A stretch of 64,000 nt of DNA from assembly GCF_021502655.1 (NCBI RefSeq), contig NZ_JAKFFT010000009.1, forward strand, positions 310,001 to 374,000, in the 5' to 3' direction. This document shows, piece by piece, positions 52,792 to 61,121 of the stretch. Both the position numbers and the translations under genes were made by a program. The notes beneath the pieces were generated by a model. It was not told the origin of the DNA. It saw nothing but the letters and a program-made list of their open reading frames with translations, and searched no databases. Every line of letters starts with the position of its first letter. The stretch's first letter is position 1. This stretch comes from Dyadobacter sp. CY347 (lineage in GTDB: Bacteria; Bacteroidota; Bacteroidia; Cytophagales; Spirosomataceae).

Positions 52792-55245
52792 ATGTCAAAA
52801 AATCTGGTGATCGTAGAGTCACCGGCGAAGGCCAAAACCATTGAAAGTTATTTAGGAGCAGATTTCACCGTCAAGTCAAGTTTCGGGCACGTTCGTGACC
52901 TTCCGGAGCATGATATGGGCGTGGATGTTGAGCATGGTTTCCAGCCTTCTTATGAAATTTCAGCTGATAAAGTCAAGGTGATATCCGAACTTAAAAAACT
53001 GGCCAAAGGCGCAGAAGTGTGGCTGGCAACGGATGATGACCGCGAAGGAGAGGCGATTTCGTGGCACTTGAAAGAAGCGTTGGGGTTACCCGACGACACC
53101 AAAAGAATTGTGTTCCGGGAGATTACGAAAACTGCTTTACAAAATGCGATTTCCAAACCGCGTATAATAGATGTAGATCTGGTGGACGCCCAGCAGGCAC
53201 GCAGGATCCTCGACAGGCTCGTAGGTTATGAGCTTTCTCCCGTGCTTTGGAAGAAGATAAGGATTGGGAAATCCAACCTCTCAGCCGGCCGTGTGCAATC
53301 TGTGGCGGTTCGTATTATTGTTGAAAGGGAAAGGGAAATTGATGCGTTCAGGAGCAAAAGCAGCTTTAAGGTAACCGCCCATTTTGACCTGGGTAATGGT
53401 AAAGTGCTGAATGCGGAGCTAGCCAAAAACTTCCCGCAGGAAGAGGATGCCATGAAATTCCTCGAAAAATGCATCGGCGCACAATTCTCGATCAAAAGCC
53501 TTGAAGTAAAACCAGCCAAAAAAACCCCAGCACCGCCATTCACAACTTCTACATTACAACAGGAAGCATCCCGTAAGCTGAGCTTTTCCGTAGCGCAAAC
53601 CATGACGGTGGCGCAGCGGCTGTACGAAGCAGGTAAGATTTCCTATATGAGAACGGATTCCACCAATTTGTCGGAGGAAGCATTGGAAAAGGCCCGGGTT
53701 CAGATTACGAAGGAATACGGACAGGATTACTATAATAAAAGGATATTCAAGACCAAAAACGAGTCGGCCCAGGAAGCTCACGAAGCCATCAGGCCAACTG
53801 ATTTTTCGACATTGAATGGCAGCAGCGACCGTAACGAGCAGCGCTTATATGAGCTAATCTGGAAACGTGCCATTGCATCTCAAATGTCAGATGCGCAACT
53901 GGAACGCACCACAGCAACCATTTCCATCTCAACCACTTCGGAAGAACTGGTTGCACAAGGCGAGGTGATAAAATTTGAAGGATTCCTGAAAGTATATCTG
54001 GAATCAAGCGACGATGAAGGCGATGAGGAACAAAAAGGAATGCTGCCCCCGCTGAACATTAACCAGATCCTTAACCTGGCAGACATGAAAGCGACGGAAC
54101 GCTTCACAAGAAACCCGCCGCGCTATACGGAAGCGAGCTTGGTAAAAAAACTGGAAGAAATGGGCATCGGACGTCCATCCACATACGCGCCCACAATTTC
54201 TACCATATTAAGGCGCGAATACATTGTAAAAGAAGACCGCCAGGGAACAGAACGTGATTTTAAAGAACTGACGCTGGCTAATAACCAGATCAACAGCAAG
54301 GTTAATAAAGAAATTTACGGTTCGGAAAAGTCAAAACTCTTCCCTACCAGCACAGGAATGGTCGTTAACGACTTTCTGGTAAGCCATTTCAATGACATTA
54401 TCGATTATTCTTTCACGGCGAATGTTGAAAAGGATTTTGACCACATCGCCGAAGGCCAGCTCGAATGGCGCCAGATGATCAAGAACTTTTACACGCCATT
54501 TCAGAAGAAAGTAACCGAAGCAAACGAAGAAGCCATCGACCGGAGCCTGACTTCCCGCGATTTGGGTGAAGATCCGGCAACGGGTAAAAAAGTCTCCGTA
54601 AGAATCGGAAAATACGGCCCTTATGTGCAGATAGGCGATGCGGAAGATGAGGAAAAACCGAAATTTGCGAGCTTAATGAAGGGCCAGCTGATGGAGAACA
54701 TTACGCTGGAAGAAGCTTTTGAACTTTTCAAATTGCCGCGCGAAGTAGGTTTGTATGAAGAGAAAGAACTGATTGTGAACATTGGAAAATTCGGTCCTTA
54801 TGTGAAGCATGACGGAAAATATTATTCTCTGGCAAGAACGGATGATCCAATGGCTGTCACGGAGGACAGACTTGTGGAAATCATCACCGAAAAACGCTTA
54901 CAGGACAGCAACAGGACCATTAAAGAGTTTGCCGAAGACCCGGACGCAAAAGTGCTTAATGGTAAATACGGACCTTACATTGCTTTTGGAAAAAAGAATG
55001 TAAAAATCCCAAAAGGTACGGAGCCTACTTCACTTACATATGAAGATGTGGTGAAGCTGGCCGCTGAAACACCAGACAAACCAGCAGGAAGATTCGGTAA
55101 AAAGCCAGCGGCAAAAGCAGCAGCTGCGAAAGCGCCGGCAGAGAAAAAACCGGCAGCCGAAAAAAAGCCAGCGGCCAAGAAACCAGCAGCGAAAAAGCCC
55201 GCAGCGAAAAAAGCAGCGGCACCAAAAGCACCCAAAAAGAGCTAA
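52792..55245 (+). CDS. topA: DNA topoisomerase I (type IA) with H1-like tail
   Basis: The 817-residue enzyme (ATG 52792) relaxes negative supercoils. The Toprim domain has MSKNLVIVESPAKAKTIESYLG and DDDREGEAISWHL (acidic triad), and the catalytic Tyr is Y285 in GKISYMRTDSTNLS. Zn-ribbon cysteines of E. coli TopA are absent; instead, Toprim-C repeats occur (VRIGKYGPYVQIGD, VNIGKFGPYVKHDGKYY, LNGKYGPYIAFGKKN). The last ~50 residues are almost only K, A and P (AAKKPAAKKPAAKK), like histone H1, and should bind DNA non-specifically. The in-frame start at 52729 is within the promoter and rejected. Confidence 0.94.
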   Translation: MSKNLVIVESPAKAKTIESYLGADFTVKSSFGHVRDLPEHDMGVDVEHGFQPSYEISADKVKVISELKKLAKGAEVWLATDDDREGEAISWHLKEALGLPDDTKRIVFREITKTALQNAISKPRIIDVDLVDAQQARRILDRLVGYELSPVLWKKIRIGKSNLSAGRVQSVAVRIIVEREREIDAFRSKSSFKVTAHFDLGNGKVLNAELAKNFPQEEDAMKFLEKCIGAQFSIKSLEVKPAKKTPAPPFTTSTLQQEASRKLSFSVAQTMTVAQRLYEAGKISYMRTDSTNLSEEALEKARVQITKEYGQDYYNKRIFKTKNESAQEAHEAIRPTDFSTLNGSSDRNEQRLYELIWKRAIASQMSDAQLERTTATISISTTSEELVAQGEVIKFEGFLKVYLESSDDEGDEEQKGMLPPLNINQILNLADMKATERFTRNPPRYTEASLVKKLEEMGIGRPSTYAPTISTILRREYIVKEDRQGTERDFKELTLANNQINSKVNKEIYGSEKSKLFPTSTGMVVNDFLVSHFNDIIDYSFTANVEKDFDHIAEGQLEWRQMIKNFYTPFQKKVTEANEEAIDRSLTSRDLGEDPATGKKVSVRIGKYGPYVQIGDAEDEEKPKFASLMKGQLMENITLEEAFELFKLPREVGLYEEKELIVNIGKFGPYVKHDGKYYSLARTDDPMAVTEDRLVEIITEKRLQDSNRTIKEFAEDPDAKVLNGKYGPYIAFGKKNVKIPKGTEPTSLTYEDVVKLAAETPDKPAGRFGKKPAAKAAAAKAPAEKKPAAEKKPAAKKPAAKKPAAKKAAAPKAPKKS

Positions 55246-55279
55246 TAAATAATCAGTTACACACTAGAAAATAAAAATC

Positions 55280-55966
55280 ATGAAAAAACTTGTAGTGCTG
55301 TCGGGAGCGGGCATCAGTGCCGAAAGCGGGATCAGTACATTCCGCGACAATGGTGGCTTGTGGGACAATTTTCGCATTGAAGACGTAGCCACGCCCGAGG
55401 CCTGGCAGCGTAACCAGGAGCTTGTGCTGGACTTTTACAACCAGCGCAGAAAGCAGGCAGCTGACGTGAAACCAAACGCCGCCCATTATGCGTTGGCTGA
55501 ATTGGAAAAGGATTTTGATGTGACCATTATCACGCAAAACGTTGATAATCTGCATGAAGTCGCTGGCTCTTCGAATGTGATCCATTTGCATGGCGAACTT
55601 TTCAAATCAAGAAGCACAAAAAACCCGGACCTGATTTACGAAATGACTTCGTGGGAGCTGAAAACGGGAGATCTTTGTGAGCTGGGAAGTCAGTTAAGGC
55701 CGCATATCGTGTGGTTTGGCGAAGAAGTCCCGATGATGGAAATAGCGATGGATATTACAGAAGAAGCCGACATCTTCGTTGTTGTGGGCACATCTCTGGC
55801 AGTTTATCCCGCCGCGGGACTTGTGCATTATGTGGGCGCTGACAAACCTATTTACATTATTGATCCCGCACAACCGGATATCAGCCTGAAACCCAATATG
55901 ACATTCATCCAGGAAAAGGCGACTACGGGAATGGAAATTCTTATTAAAAACATCATCAATAAATAA
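55280..55966 (+). CDS. cobB: NAD-dependent protein deacylase (sirtuin), class III
   Basis: A 228-residue Sir2-fold enzyme: [20 protein letters not shown] (NAD site), TQNVDNLH, catalytic H104 in IHLHGELF, and [14 protein letters not shown]. The YxxR motif (Y53, R56 in DFYNQRRK) marks class III, which prefers succinyl- and acyl-lysine. The four zinc cysteines normally found between HG and LRP are absent; only C133 (GDLCELG) remains, so the zinc site is lost, as is usual in Bacteroidota members of this group. It overlaps folD by one base (TAATG). Confidence 0.88.
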   Translation: MKKLVVLSGAGISAESGISTFRDNGGLWDNFRIEDVATPEAWQRNQELVLDFYNQRRKQAADVKPNAAHYALAELEKDFDVTIITQNVDNLHEVAGSSNVIHLHGELFKSRSTKNPDLIYEMTSWELKTGDLCELGSQLRPHIVWFGEEVPMMEIAMDITEEADIFVVVGTSLAVYPAAGLVHYVGADKPIYIIDPAQPDISLKPNMTFIQEKATTGMEILIKNIINK

Positions 55967-56847
55967 TGCAGTTACTAGACGGGAAAGCAATTTCATCCCA
56001 AATTAAGTTTGAAATAAAAAACGAAGTGGAAGCGTGGGTTGCTAATGGTGGCAAAAAGCCACATTTGGCAGCAATCCTCGTGGGTGCCGACGGCGCGAGC
56101 GAAACCTATGTGGCATCGAAAATCAGGAGCTGCGAGGAAATCGGTTTTACTTCTACATTACTAAGATTCGGTCCCGAAATAAGTGAAAAAGAACTACTGG
56201 ACGCCGTTGAAGGATTGAATAATGATCCTGATGTGGACGGATTTATCGTGCAGCTTCCCTTGCCCAAACATATTTCTGAAAACACTATTATGGAAGCCGT
56301 TAGCCCGGCCAAGGATGTGGATGGTTTTCATCCCGTGAATGTCGGTAAAATGTGCAAAGGCCTTCCTGCATACATTTCGGCAACACCGTTCGGCATCCTG
56401 GAAATGCTGATCCGTGCTAACATTGAAACGAGCGGCAAACATTGCGTAGTAATAGGCCGCAGCCAGATTGTGGGCCTGCCAATGAGCATATTAATGCAGC
56501 GTAACGAATATCCGGGCAATTGTACGGTGACTATCACGCATTCAAAAACGCAAAATCTGAAAGAGATCTGCCAGACAGCGGATATTTTGATCGTTGCGCT
56601 GGGCAGACCAGAATTTGTGACCGCAGATTACGTTAAAGAGGGAGCAGTGGTGATTGACGTCGGCATCACGAGAGTTGTGGATGAAACCAAGAAGAGTGGC
56701 TTCGCGATTAAAGGGGACGTTAATTTCAATGATGTCGCACCGAAAACAAGTTACATTACACCTGTGCCGGGTGGCGTTGGCCTGATGACCATTTGTGGTT
56801 TGTTAACCAACACATTTAAAGCTGCTAAGAAGGAAATTTACCAATAA
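55966..56847 (+). CDS. folD: Bifunctional methylenetetrahydrofolate dehydrogenase/methenyltetrahydrofolate cyclohydrolase
   Basis: A 293-residue folate enzyme: NADP-dependent oxidation of methylene-THF and hydrolysis of methenyl-THF to formyl-THF. All key motifs are visible: [15 protein letters not shown] with Y48 and K52, [22 protein letters not shown], the Rossmann [17 protein letters not shown], and [11 protein letters not shown]. It starts inside the sirtuin stop codon and is followed by an XRE gene after 15 bases, so the three form a run. It provides one-carbon units for purine synthesis. Confidence 0.95.
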   Translation: MQLLDGKAISSQIKFEIKNEVEAWVANGGKKPHLAAILVGADGASETYVASKIRSCEEIGFTSTLLRFGPEISEKELLDAVEGLNNDPDVDGFIVQLPLPKHISENTIMEAVSPAKDVDGFHPVNVGKMCKGLPAYISATPFGILEMLIRANIETSGKHCVVIGRSQIVGLPMSILMQRNEYPGNCTVTITHSKTQNLKEICQTADILIVALGRPEFVTADYVKEGAVVIDVGITRVVDETKKSGFAIKGDVNFNDVAPKTSYITPVPGGVGLMTICGLLTNTFKAAKKEIYQ

Positions 56848-56862
56848 CCTGAAAGCATTACA

Positions 56863-57867
56863 ATGAGCATCGTAAGCAATAACATCAAATATCTCAGAAG
56901 GCTCAACGGCCTTACACAAGAGCAATTTGCAAGGAAGATCGCTATAAAGCGCTCATTGCTTGGCGCTTACGAGGAAGCCCGAGCCAACCCAAACCTGACA
57001 AATCTAAAAAATATGGCGGCGGCGTTTGGCATTACGGTGGATAACCTGCTCAAAAATGACCTCAGAAAATTAAGGGAAACACCCGATATGTCGTTGCCCA
57101 TGAATGCCGGTCGCCCAATGACGGTGTCGCATTCGGGAAATGTGCCTGCGCCATCGCAAATCCGCATTCCGGCTTTTTCGGAACCACAACCTTTATCTAA
57201 AATCATCGATAAATATCAGCAGCCGGAACCTGAAATCCGGATGGTTTCCAAGCAGGTTAATTTCAAACCTGTGAATGGTGAGCCGCAAAGTCAGCCAGCG
57301 GTTCATGCCCGGCCGGATGCTCAGTTGCCTGTTTTTAACAATCAGTTTGAGGGCAGCCAGTTTAATGCCCAGGTTGAAGAAAAGGTGGTTAACTACCCCA
57401 CTATTCAATGGGTTGCGAAAGATTTGCAGCAGGAATATCTTGCTAACTTCCAAAACCCGGCCTATTTAAATCAACTGCCCGTTTTCCAGCTCCCTAACCT
57501 GCCTATGGGCTATTATCGGGCATTTGAAAGTGGTGAAGATTTCACATATCCGGGCTCTATCCTGGTCGGGACCTTTGTAAGAAACTGGTACGACATTAAG
57601 GATGGTATGCAATACATTTTCGTTCTGCGTGGTCACGGTTTTGTGTACAGAACAGCATTTAATCAGGTCAAAACTTCCGGATTACTGCTCCTAACATCCC
57701 ATATGGCCGATTTGGAAGAACTTGAAGTTCCATTGCAAGATGTGCAGGAGGTTTGGGAGGTGAAGGCATTTGTGAGTTTGCAGCTCCCAACGCCGCAACC
57801 ATCATTGGAAAGGGTCAGCCTGCTGGTAGATGAATTGCAGCAGGAACTGAACCAATACAGATCTTAA
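56863..57867 (+). CDS. XRE-family regulator with C-terminal S24-like domain
   Basis: The 334-residue protein has an N-terminal HTH (YLRRLNGLTQEQFARKIAIKRSLLGAYEEARANPNL, ~9-60), a long Pro/Gln-rich linker, and a C-terminal beta-rich domain with YRAFESGEDFTYPGSILVGTFVRNWYDIKDG and IFVLRGHGFVYRTAF. This resembles LexA/CI S24 folds, but the self-cleavage Ser and Lys are not obvious, so a ligand-responsive non-cleaving variant is more likely. Its stop abuts that of the convergent gene at 57868 with no gap. The gene may be controlled together with folD. Confidence 0.82.
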   Translation: MSIVSNNIKYLRRLNGLTQEQFARKIAIKRSLLGAYEEARANPNLTNLKNMAAAFGITVDNLLKNDLRKLRETPDMSLPMNAGRPMTVSHSGNVPAPSQIRIPAFSEPQPLSKIIDKYQQPEPEIRMVSKQVNFKPVNGEPQSQPAVHARPDAQLPVFNNQFEGSQFNAQVEEKVVNYPTIQWVAKDLQQEYLANFQNPAYLNQLPVFQLPNLPMGYYRAFESGEDFTYPGSILVGTFVRNWYDIKDGMQYIFVLRGHGFVYRTAFNQVKTSGLLLLTSHMADLEELEVPLQDVQEVWEVKAFVSLQLPTPQPSLERVSLLVDELQQELNQYRS

Positions 57868-58641
57868 TTATTTGGACAAAGCATTGAATAATGCTTCAAT
57901 CTTTTCTAAATCTTTGCTTTTCCCAGTCGTTTCCAGGATTGCGACGCCCATTTGATACCAAAGGCCATCACCGGCAGTAATGTATTTTCCTTTTTTGGAA
58001 GGCTTCTTATCCGAAGCATTGTCCGGCACGAATTCGGCTTTGTAAACCGTATCCATGATCTTCTGCAATTGCGACCATTCCAGTTTCCGGGCCGGCGCCT
58101 GATCCTTCACTAATGTGAACGACTTTTCCGCAAATGATGCCCGCAGGTCTAACTGTTTTTGATTATCCCCATCAATTTCCAGATAGGTAAGCTCAAACGG
58201 CTTCTCTCTCCCACCCGCTTCAAAAACCGCTTGCATGAACTCCTGCAAGAAATACGACCAGCGCTCCTTATCAACCGGATAAATGGTCACCATTTTGCCA
58301 TTTTCATCTAATTCAATTTCTATAAAATCCTCAAATTCACTTTCTTCCCTCTTTCTGATAATTTTGGAAGAAGCCATAATGTCCTGGAACTGATCAACCC
58401 AGATCGCAGGAACATTGCCTTTCCATGCATAATCATCATCCGGCGAAAAACCTTCATCCAAAAGATCGTCCTCATCCAGCTCATCTCGATCCAGATATTT
58501 AATGTCAAAATCAACCGTAAGCTGATCTTTGGAAGCAATGTTCAGTTTTAATGTATAAAAGTGCGAGTAAGGAGCCGGAACGACGGATGCCGTTTGAAAA
58601 CGAATGATGTAGTAACCTGGAATTTGAATATTTTTATCCAT
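57868..58641 (-). CDS. Conserved protein of unknown function, in menE operon
   Basis: A 257-residue cytosolic protein. It begins MDKNIQIPGYYIIRFQTASVVPAPYSHFYTLKLNI, with an acidic central stretch (DRDELDEDDLLDEGFSPDDD), then helical and strand segments (FELTYLEIDGDNQKQLDLRASF, WYQMGVAILETTGKSKDLEKIEALFNAL). I know no function; the ORF seems typical of Cytophagales genes. It overlaps the menE stop by 8 bases and so is translated from the menE transcript. A link to menaquinone synthesis is only by position. Confidence 0.6.
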   Translation of the reverse strand: MDKNIQIPGYYIIRFQTASVVPAPYSHFYTLKLNIASKDQLTVDFDIKYLDRDELDEDDLLDEGFSPDDDYAWKGNVPAIWVDQFQDIMASSKIIRKREESEFEDFIEIELDENGKMVTIYPVDKERWSYFLQEFMQAVFEAGGREKPFELTYLEIDGDNQKQLDLRASFAEKSFTLVKDQAPARKLEWSQLQKIMDTVYKAEFVPDNASDKKPSKKGKYITAGDGLWYQMGVAILETTGKSKDLEKIEALFNALSK

Positions 58642-59719
58642 TTTGAGATGCTAAAAGTTGTTGGACCGTGTGCCGCTTATCGACCTTGTCCGTGGTGGTT
58701 TTACTAAAATGCTGCACAAAGTAAACATGTTTCGGGGTTTCATAGGCGGAAAGGCGCTTCCTAATTTTCAAAATGATCTGATCAACGGGCAGTGCATTTT
58801 CTGTTCCTTCAATGACCAGCACCAGTTTCTGACCTAATTTTTCATCAGGAACAGACCAATTGAAAAACGCATTATGGATTTTGAATTCATAAAATACTTC
58901 ACCCACGCGCTCATCAATTTTATCCAAAACAATCTTCACACCACCCGAATTGATCACATTATCCGCCCTTCCGATCCATTTGAATGTATTTCCGGAAATC
59001 TCGACCAGATCATTCGTTTGTACAACCCCACCATTCGTTACAGGGCCGGAAATGTGCAGACATCCGCGCTCATCTGTGCCGAAATCAATGTTGGGCAGGA
59101 AGTGGTAATCTTCCGAAGATTTTGCTCCGTTCAACCTGCGCAATGCAATGTGCGAAACCGTTTCCGTCATGCCGTAACTTTGGTAAATCGGAATGGTTAA
59201 TGCTTCGATTTCCCTTTGCAAAGTGACATTAACCGGTGCGCCGCCGAGGAGTATTTTACCTAACCGTTCAATCTGTTTTTCTGTCTGCGGATTTTCCAGA
59301 ATAGCAGTGAGTTGCAACGGGACCAATGCAGTAAAATCGAATTCAGCATGAGAATCAAACTCCAGTAAAGGGTTAGCAGACGGTTCAATGATTGTCATCT
59401 CCCAATCCAGCTCCATCCCCCGAACAAGCATCATCAACCCAGCTATATAATGTACATTCAGACAAACGAGTGCGCGCGTTCCCCTGCCAAGGTCAAGCGC
59501 CTTGCCCGTCATTTGTGCACTGGCGATTAACTGGTTTCTGTCAATTTCGATGGGCTTGGGAGTGCCCGTTGAACCGGATGTTTGTAATGTGAATGTTTGT
59601 TGCCCATTCAGCCACGATTGCATGAAATCATAGGCTTTGCCAAAGTAGGGATCCGCAGGGCGATCCTGGGTTCGGATAGCGGTTATACTTGTGTTCCAGG
59701 GCATTGGAAAGTTATTCAT
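58634..59719 (-). CDS. menE: O-succinylbenzoate-CoA ligase
   Basis: MenE activates 2-succinylbenzoate with CoA and ATP, the step before DHNA-CoA synthase in menaquinone synthesis. From ATG 59719 the protein has 361 residues, shorter than most adenylate-forming enzymes (~450-500), since the N-terminal part is reduced as in many Bacteroidota MenE. Visible: the P-loop TLQTSGSTGTPKPIEI, YQSYGMTETVSHIALRR (A5) and WIGRADNVINSGGVKI (A8). It is divergent from menB with a 113-base gap holding two dyads. Confidence 0.9.
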   Translation of the reverse strand: MNNFPMPWNTSITAIRTQDRPADPYFGKAYDFMQSWLNGQQTFTLQTSGSTGTPKPIEIDRNQLIASAQMTGKALDLGRGTRALVCLNVHYIAGLMMLVRGMELDWEMTIIEPSANPLLEFDSHAEFDFTALVPLQLTAILENPQTEKQIERLGKILLGGAPVNVTLQREIEALTIPIYQSYGMTETVSHIALRRLNGAKSSEDYHFLPNIDFGTDERGCLHISGPVTNGGVVQTNDLVEISGNTFKWIGRADNVINSGGVKIVLDKIDERVGEVFYEFKIHNAFFNWSVPDEKLGQKLVLVIEGTENALPVDQIILKIRKRLSAYETPKHVYFVQHFSKTTTDKVDKRHTVQQLLASQNG

Positions 59720-59740
59720 TTGTTTTTGAAGGAAACCCAA

Positions 59741-59787
59741 ACAATCTGTAATTTCGCAGATTGTTGCGAACGAGTTAACGGCCGTTA
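59741..59787. promoter_or_regulatory. Two dyads in the menE-menB divergent region
   Basis: ACAATCTG (59741-59748) and CAGATTGT (59757-59764) form an 8-bp inverted repeat over 8 bases. Just after it TAACGGCCGTTA (59776-59787) is a perfect 12-bp palindrome, flanked by GTTAAC copies (59774-59779 overlapping and near 59790). The region is where both divergent promoters must lie, so these are candidate operators for menaquinone genes. Confidence 0.5.
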
Positions 59788-59832
59788 TAGTTAACTTTTT
59801 AACGCCAGATTATTCATTTACATTCCGAATTT

Positions 59833-60657
59833 ATGTCAAGCTCAATCCAGTGGGAAACCATTAAAGAATACGAAGAAATCCTTTTTACGCTTCACGAAGG
59901 CATTGCAAAAATAAGCATAAATCGCCCGCATAAACACAACGCATTCACGCCGCTCACCGTCACGGAAATGATCGACGCGATGCACATTTGCCGCGAAGAC
60001 ACGCGCATTGACGTTATTATTTTAACCGGAGAAGGCGGAAAAGCATTCTGCTCCGGCGGCGACCAGTCTGTTCGCGGGCACGGCGGTTACATTGGCGACG
60101 ACCATGTGCCGCGCTTGAATGTGCTCGACCTGCAACGCATGATCCGGTCTATCCCTAAGGCAGTTATCGCGATGGTTGCGGGCTGGGCAATTGGCGGCGG
60201 ACACGTGCTGCACGTGATTTGCGACCTTTCTATTGCAGCTGAAAATGCGAGGTTCGGACAAACCGGGCCGAAAGTCGGAAGCTTTGACGGCGGTTTCGGT
60301 GCGTCTTATCTGGCAAGGGTAGTTGGACAGAAAAAAGCACGTGAAATCTGGTTTCTATGCGATCAATATGACGCGCAGGAGGCATTGCAAATGGGTTTGG
60401 TGAATAAAGTCGTTCCTTTGGAAGATTTGGAAACGACGACCGTTGAATGGTGTAAAAAAATTCAGGAAAAAAGCCCGCTATCGATCAGAATGCTGAAAAG
60501 CTCATTCAATGCGGAGCTCGATGGACAGGCAGGAATTCAGGAATTGGCCGGAAACGCAACGTTGCTTTACTATCTGAGCGAAGAAGCGAAAGAGGGACAA
60601 AAGTCGTTTCTTGAAAAGAGAAAGCCTGATTTCAGCAAGTACCCGAAGTTTCCCTGA
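59833..60657 (+). CDS. menB: 1,4-dihydroxy-2-naphthoyl-CoA synthase
   Basis: MenB closes the second ring of the naphthoquinone head of menaquinone. The 274-residue crotonase-fold protein has the [14 protein letters not shown] start, [21 protein letters not shown] with the MenB-specific loop (GDQ.VRG.GGY), [20 protein letters not shown], and [36 protein letters not shown], including the S-F-D-G-G-F motif specific for MenB. It is divergent from menE. Menaquinone is the respiratory quinone of Bacteroidota. Confidence 0.95.
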   Translation: MSSSIQWETIKEYEEILFTLHEGIAKISINRPHKHNAFTPLTVTEMIDAMHICREDTRIDVIILTGEGGKAFCSGGDQSVRGHGGYIGDDHVPRLNVLDLQRMIRSIPKAVIAMVAGWAIGGGHVLHVICDLSIAAENARFGQTGPKVGSFDGGFGASYLARVVGQKKAREIWFLCDQYDAQEALQMGLVNKVVPLEDLETTTVEWCKKIQEKSPLSIRMLKSSFNAELDGQAGIQELAGNATLLYYLSEEAKEGQKSFLEKRKPDFSKYPKFP

Positions 60658-60710
60658 TCGCAAGAAGCGCCCATCAACCATAAAATCCGTTCAAAACCTA
60701 ACTGTAATCC

Positions 60711-61121
60711 ATGAACCATTGGCTTGTAAAAAGTGAACCGAATAAATATTCCTGGGACCATCTTGTAAAAGAAAAGGAAGGCATGTGGGACGGCGTCAGG
60801 AATTTTGCCGCGCGCAATAACCTGATGGCGATGAAAAAGGGCGACCTTGTTCTTTTCTATCACAGCAACATCGGGAAGGAAGTGGTGGGTTTGGCAAAAG
60901 TTTCAAAAGAACATTATCCCGATCCAACCATTGATACGGGTGACTGGGTCGTAGTGAATGTGGTTCCGGTGGAGCATTTCCCTAAAACAGTGACGCTTGA
61001 ACAGATCAAAAAACACGATATACTTAAAAATATGGAGCTCGTGCGTCTTTCCCGGTTGTCCGTAGTGCCGGTAAAGCGTGAGGAATTCGACATTATTGTT
61101 GCCTTAGCACATGAATCTTAA
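60711..61121 (+). CDS. EVE domain-containing protein
   Basis: A 136-residue protein made of one EVE domain: HWLVKSEPNKYSWDHLVKEKEGMWDGVRNFAARNNLMAMKKGDLVLFYHSN. The conserved WDGVRN.AARN.L motif (the thymocyte nuclear protein 1 signature) is intact. EVE domains belong to the PUA-like fold and bind modified bases in DNA or RNA. It overlaps the next gene by 11 bases. A role in reading modified nucleic acid is inferred from the fold. Confidence 0.92.
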   Translation: MNHWLVKSEPNKYSWDHLVKEKEGMWDGVRNFAARNNLMAMKKGDLVLFYHSNIGKEVVGLAKVSKEHYPDPTIDTGDWVVVNVVPVEHFPKTVTLEQIKKHDILKNMELVRLSRLSVVPVKREEFDIIVALAHES

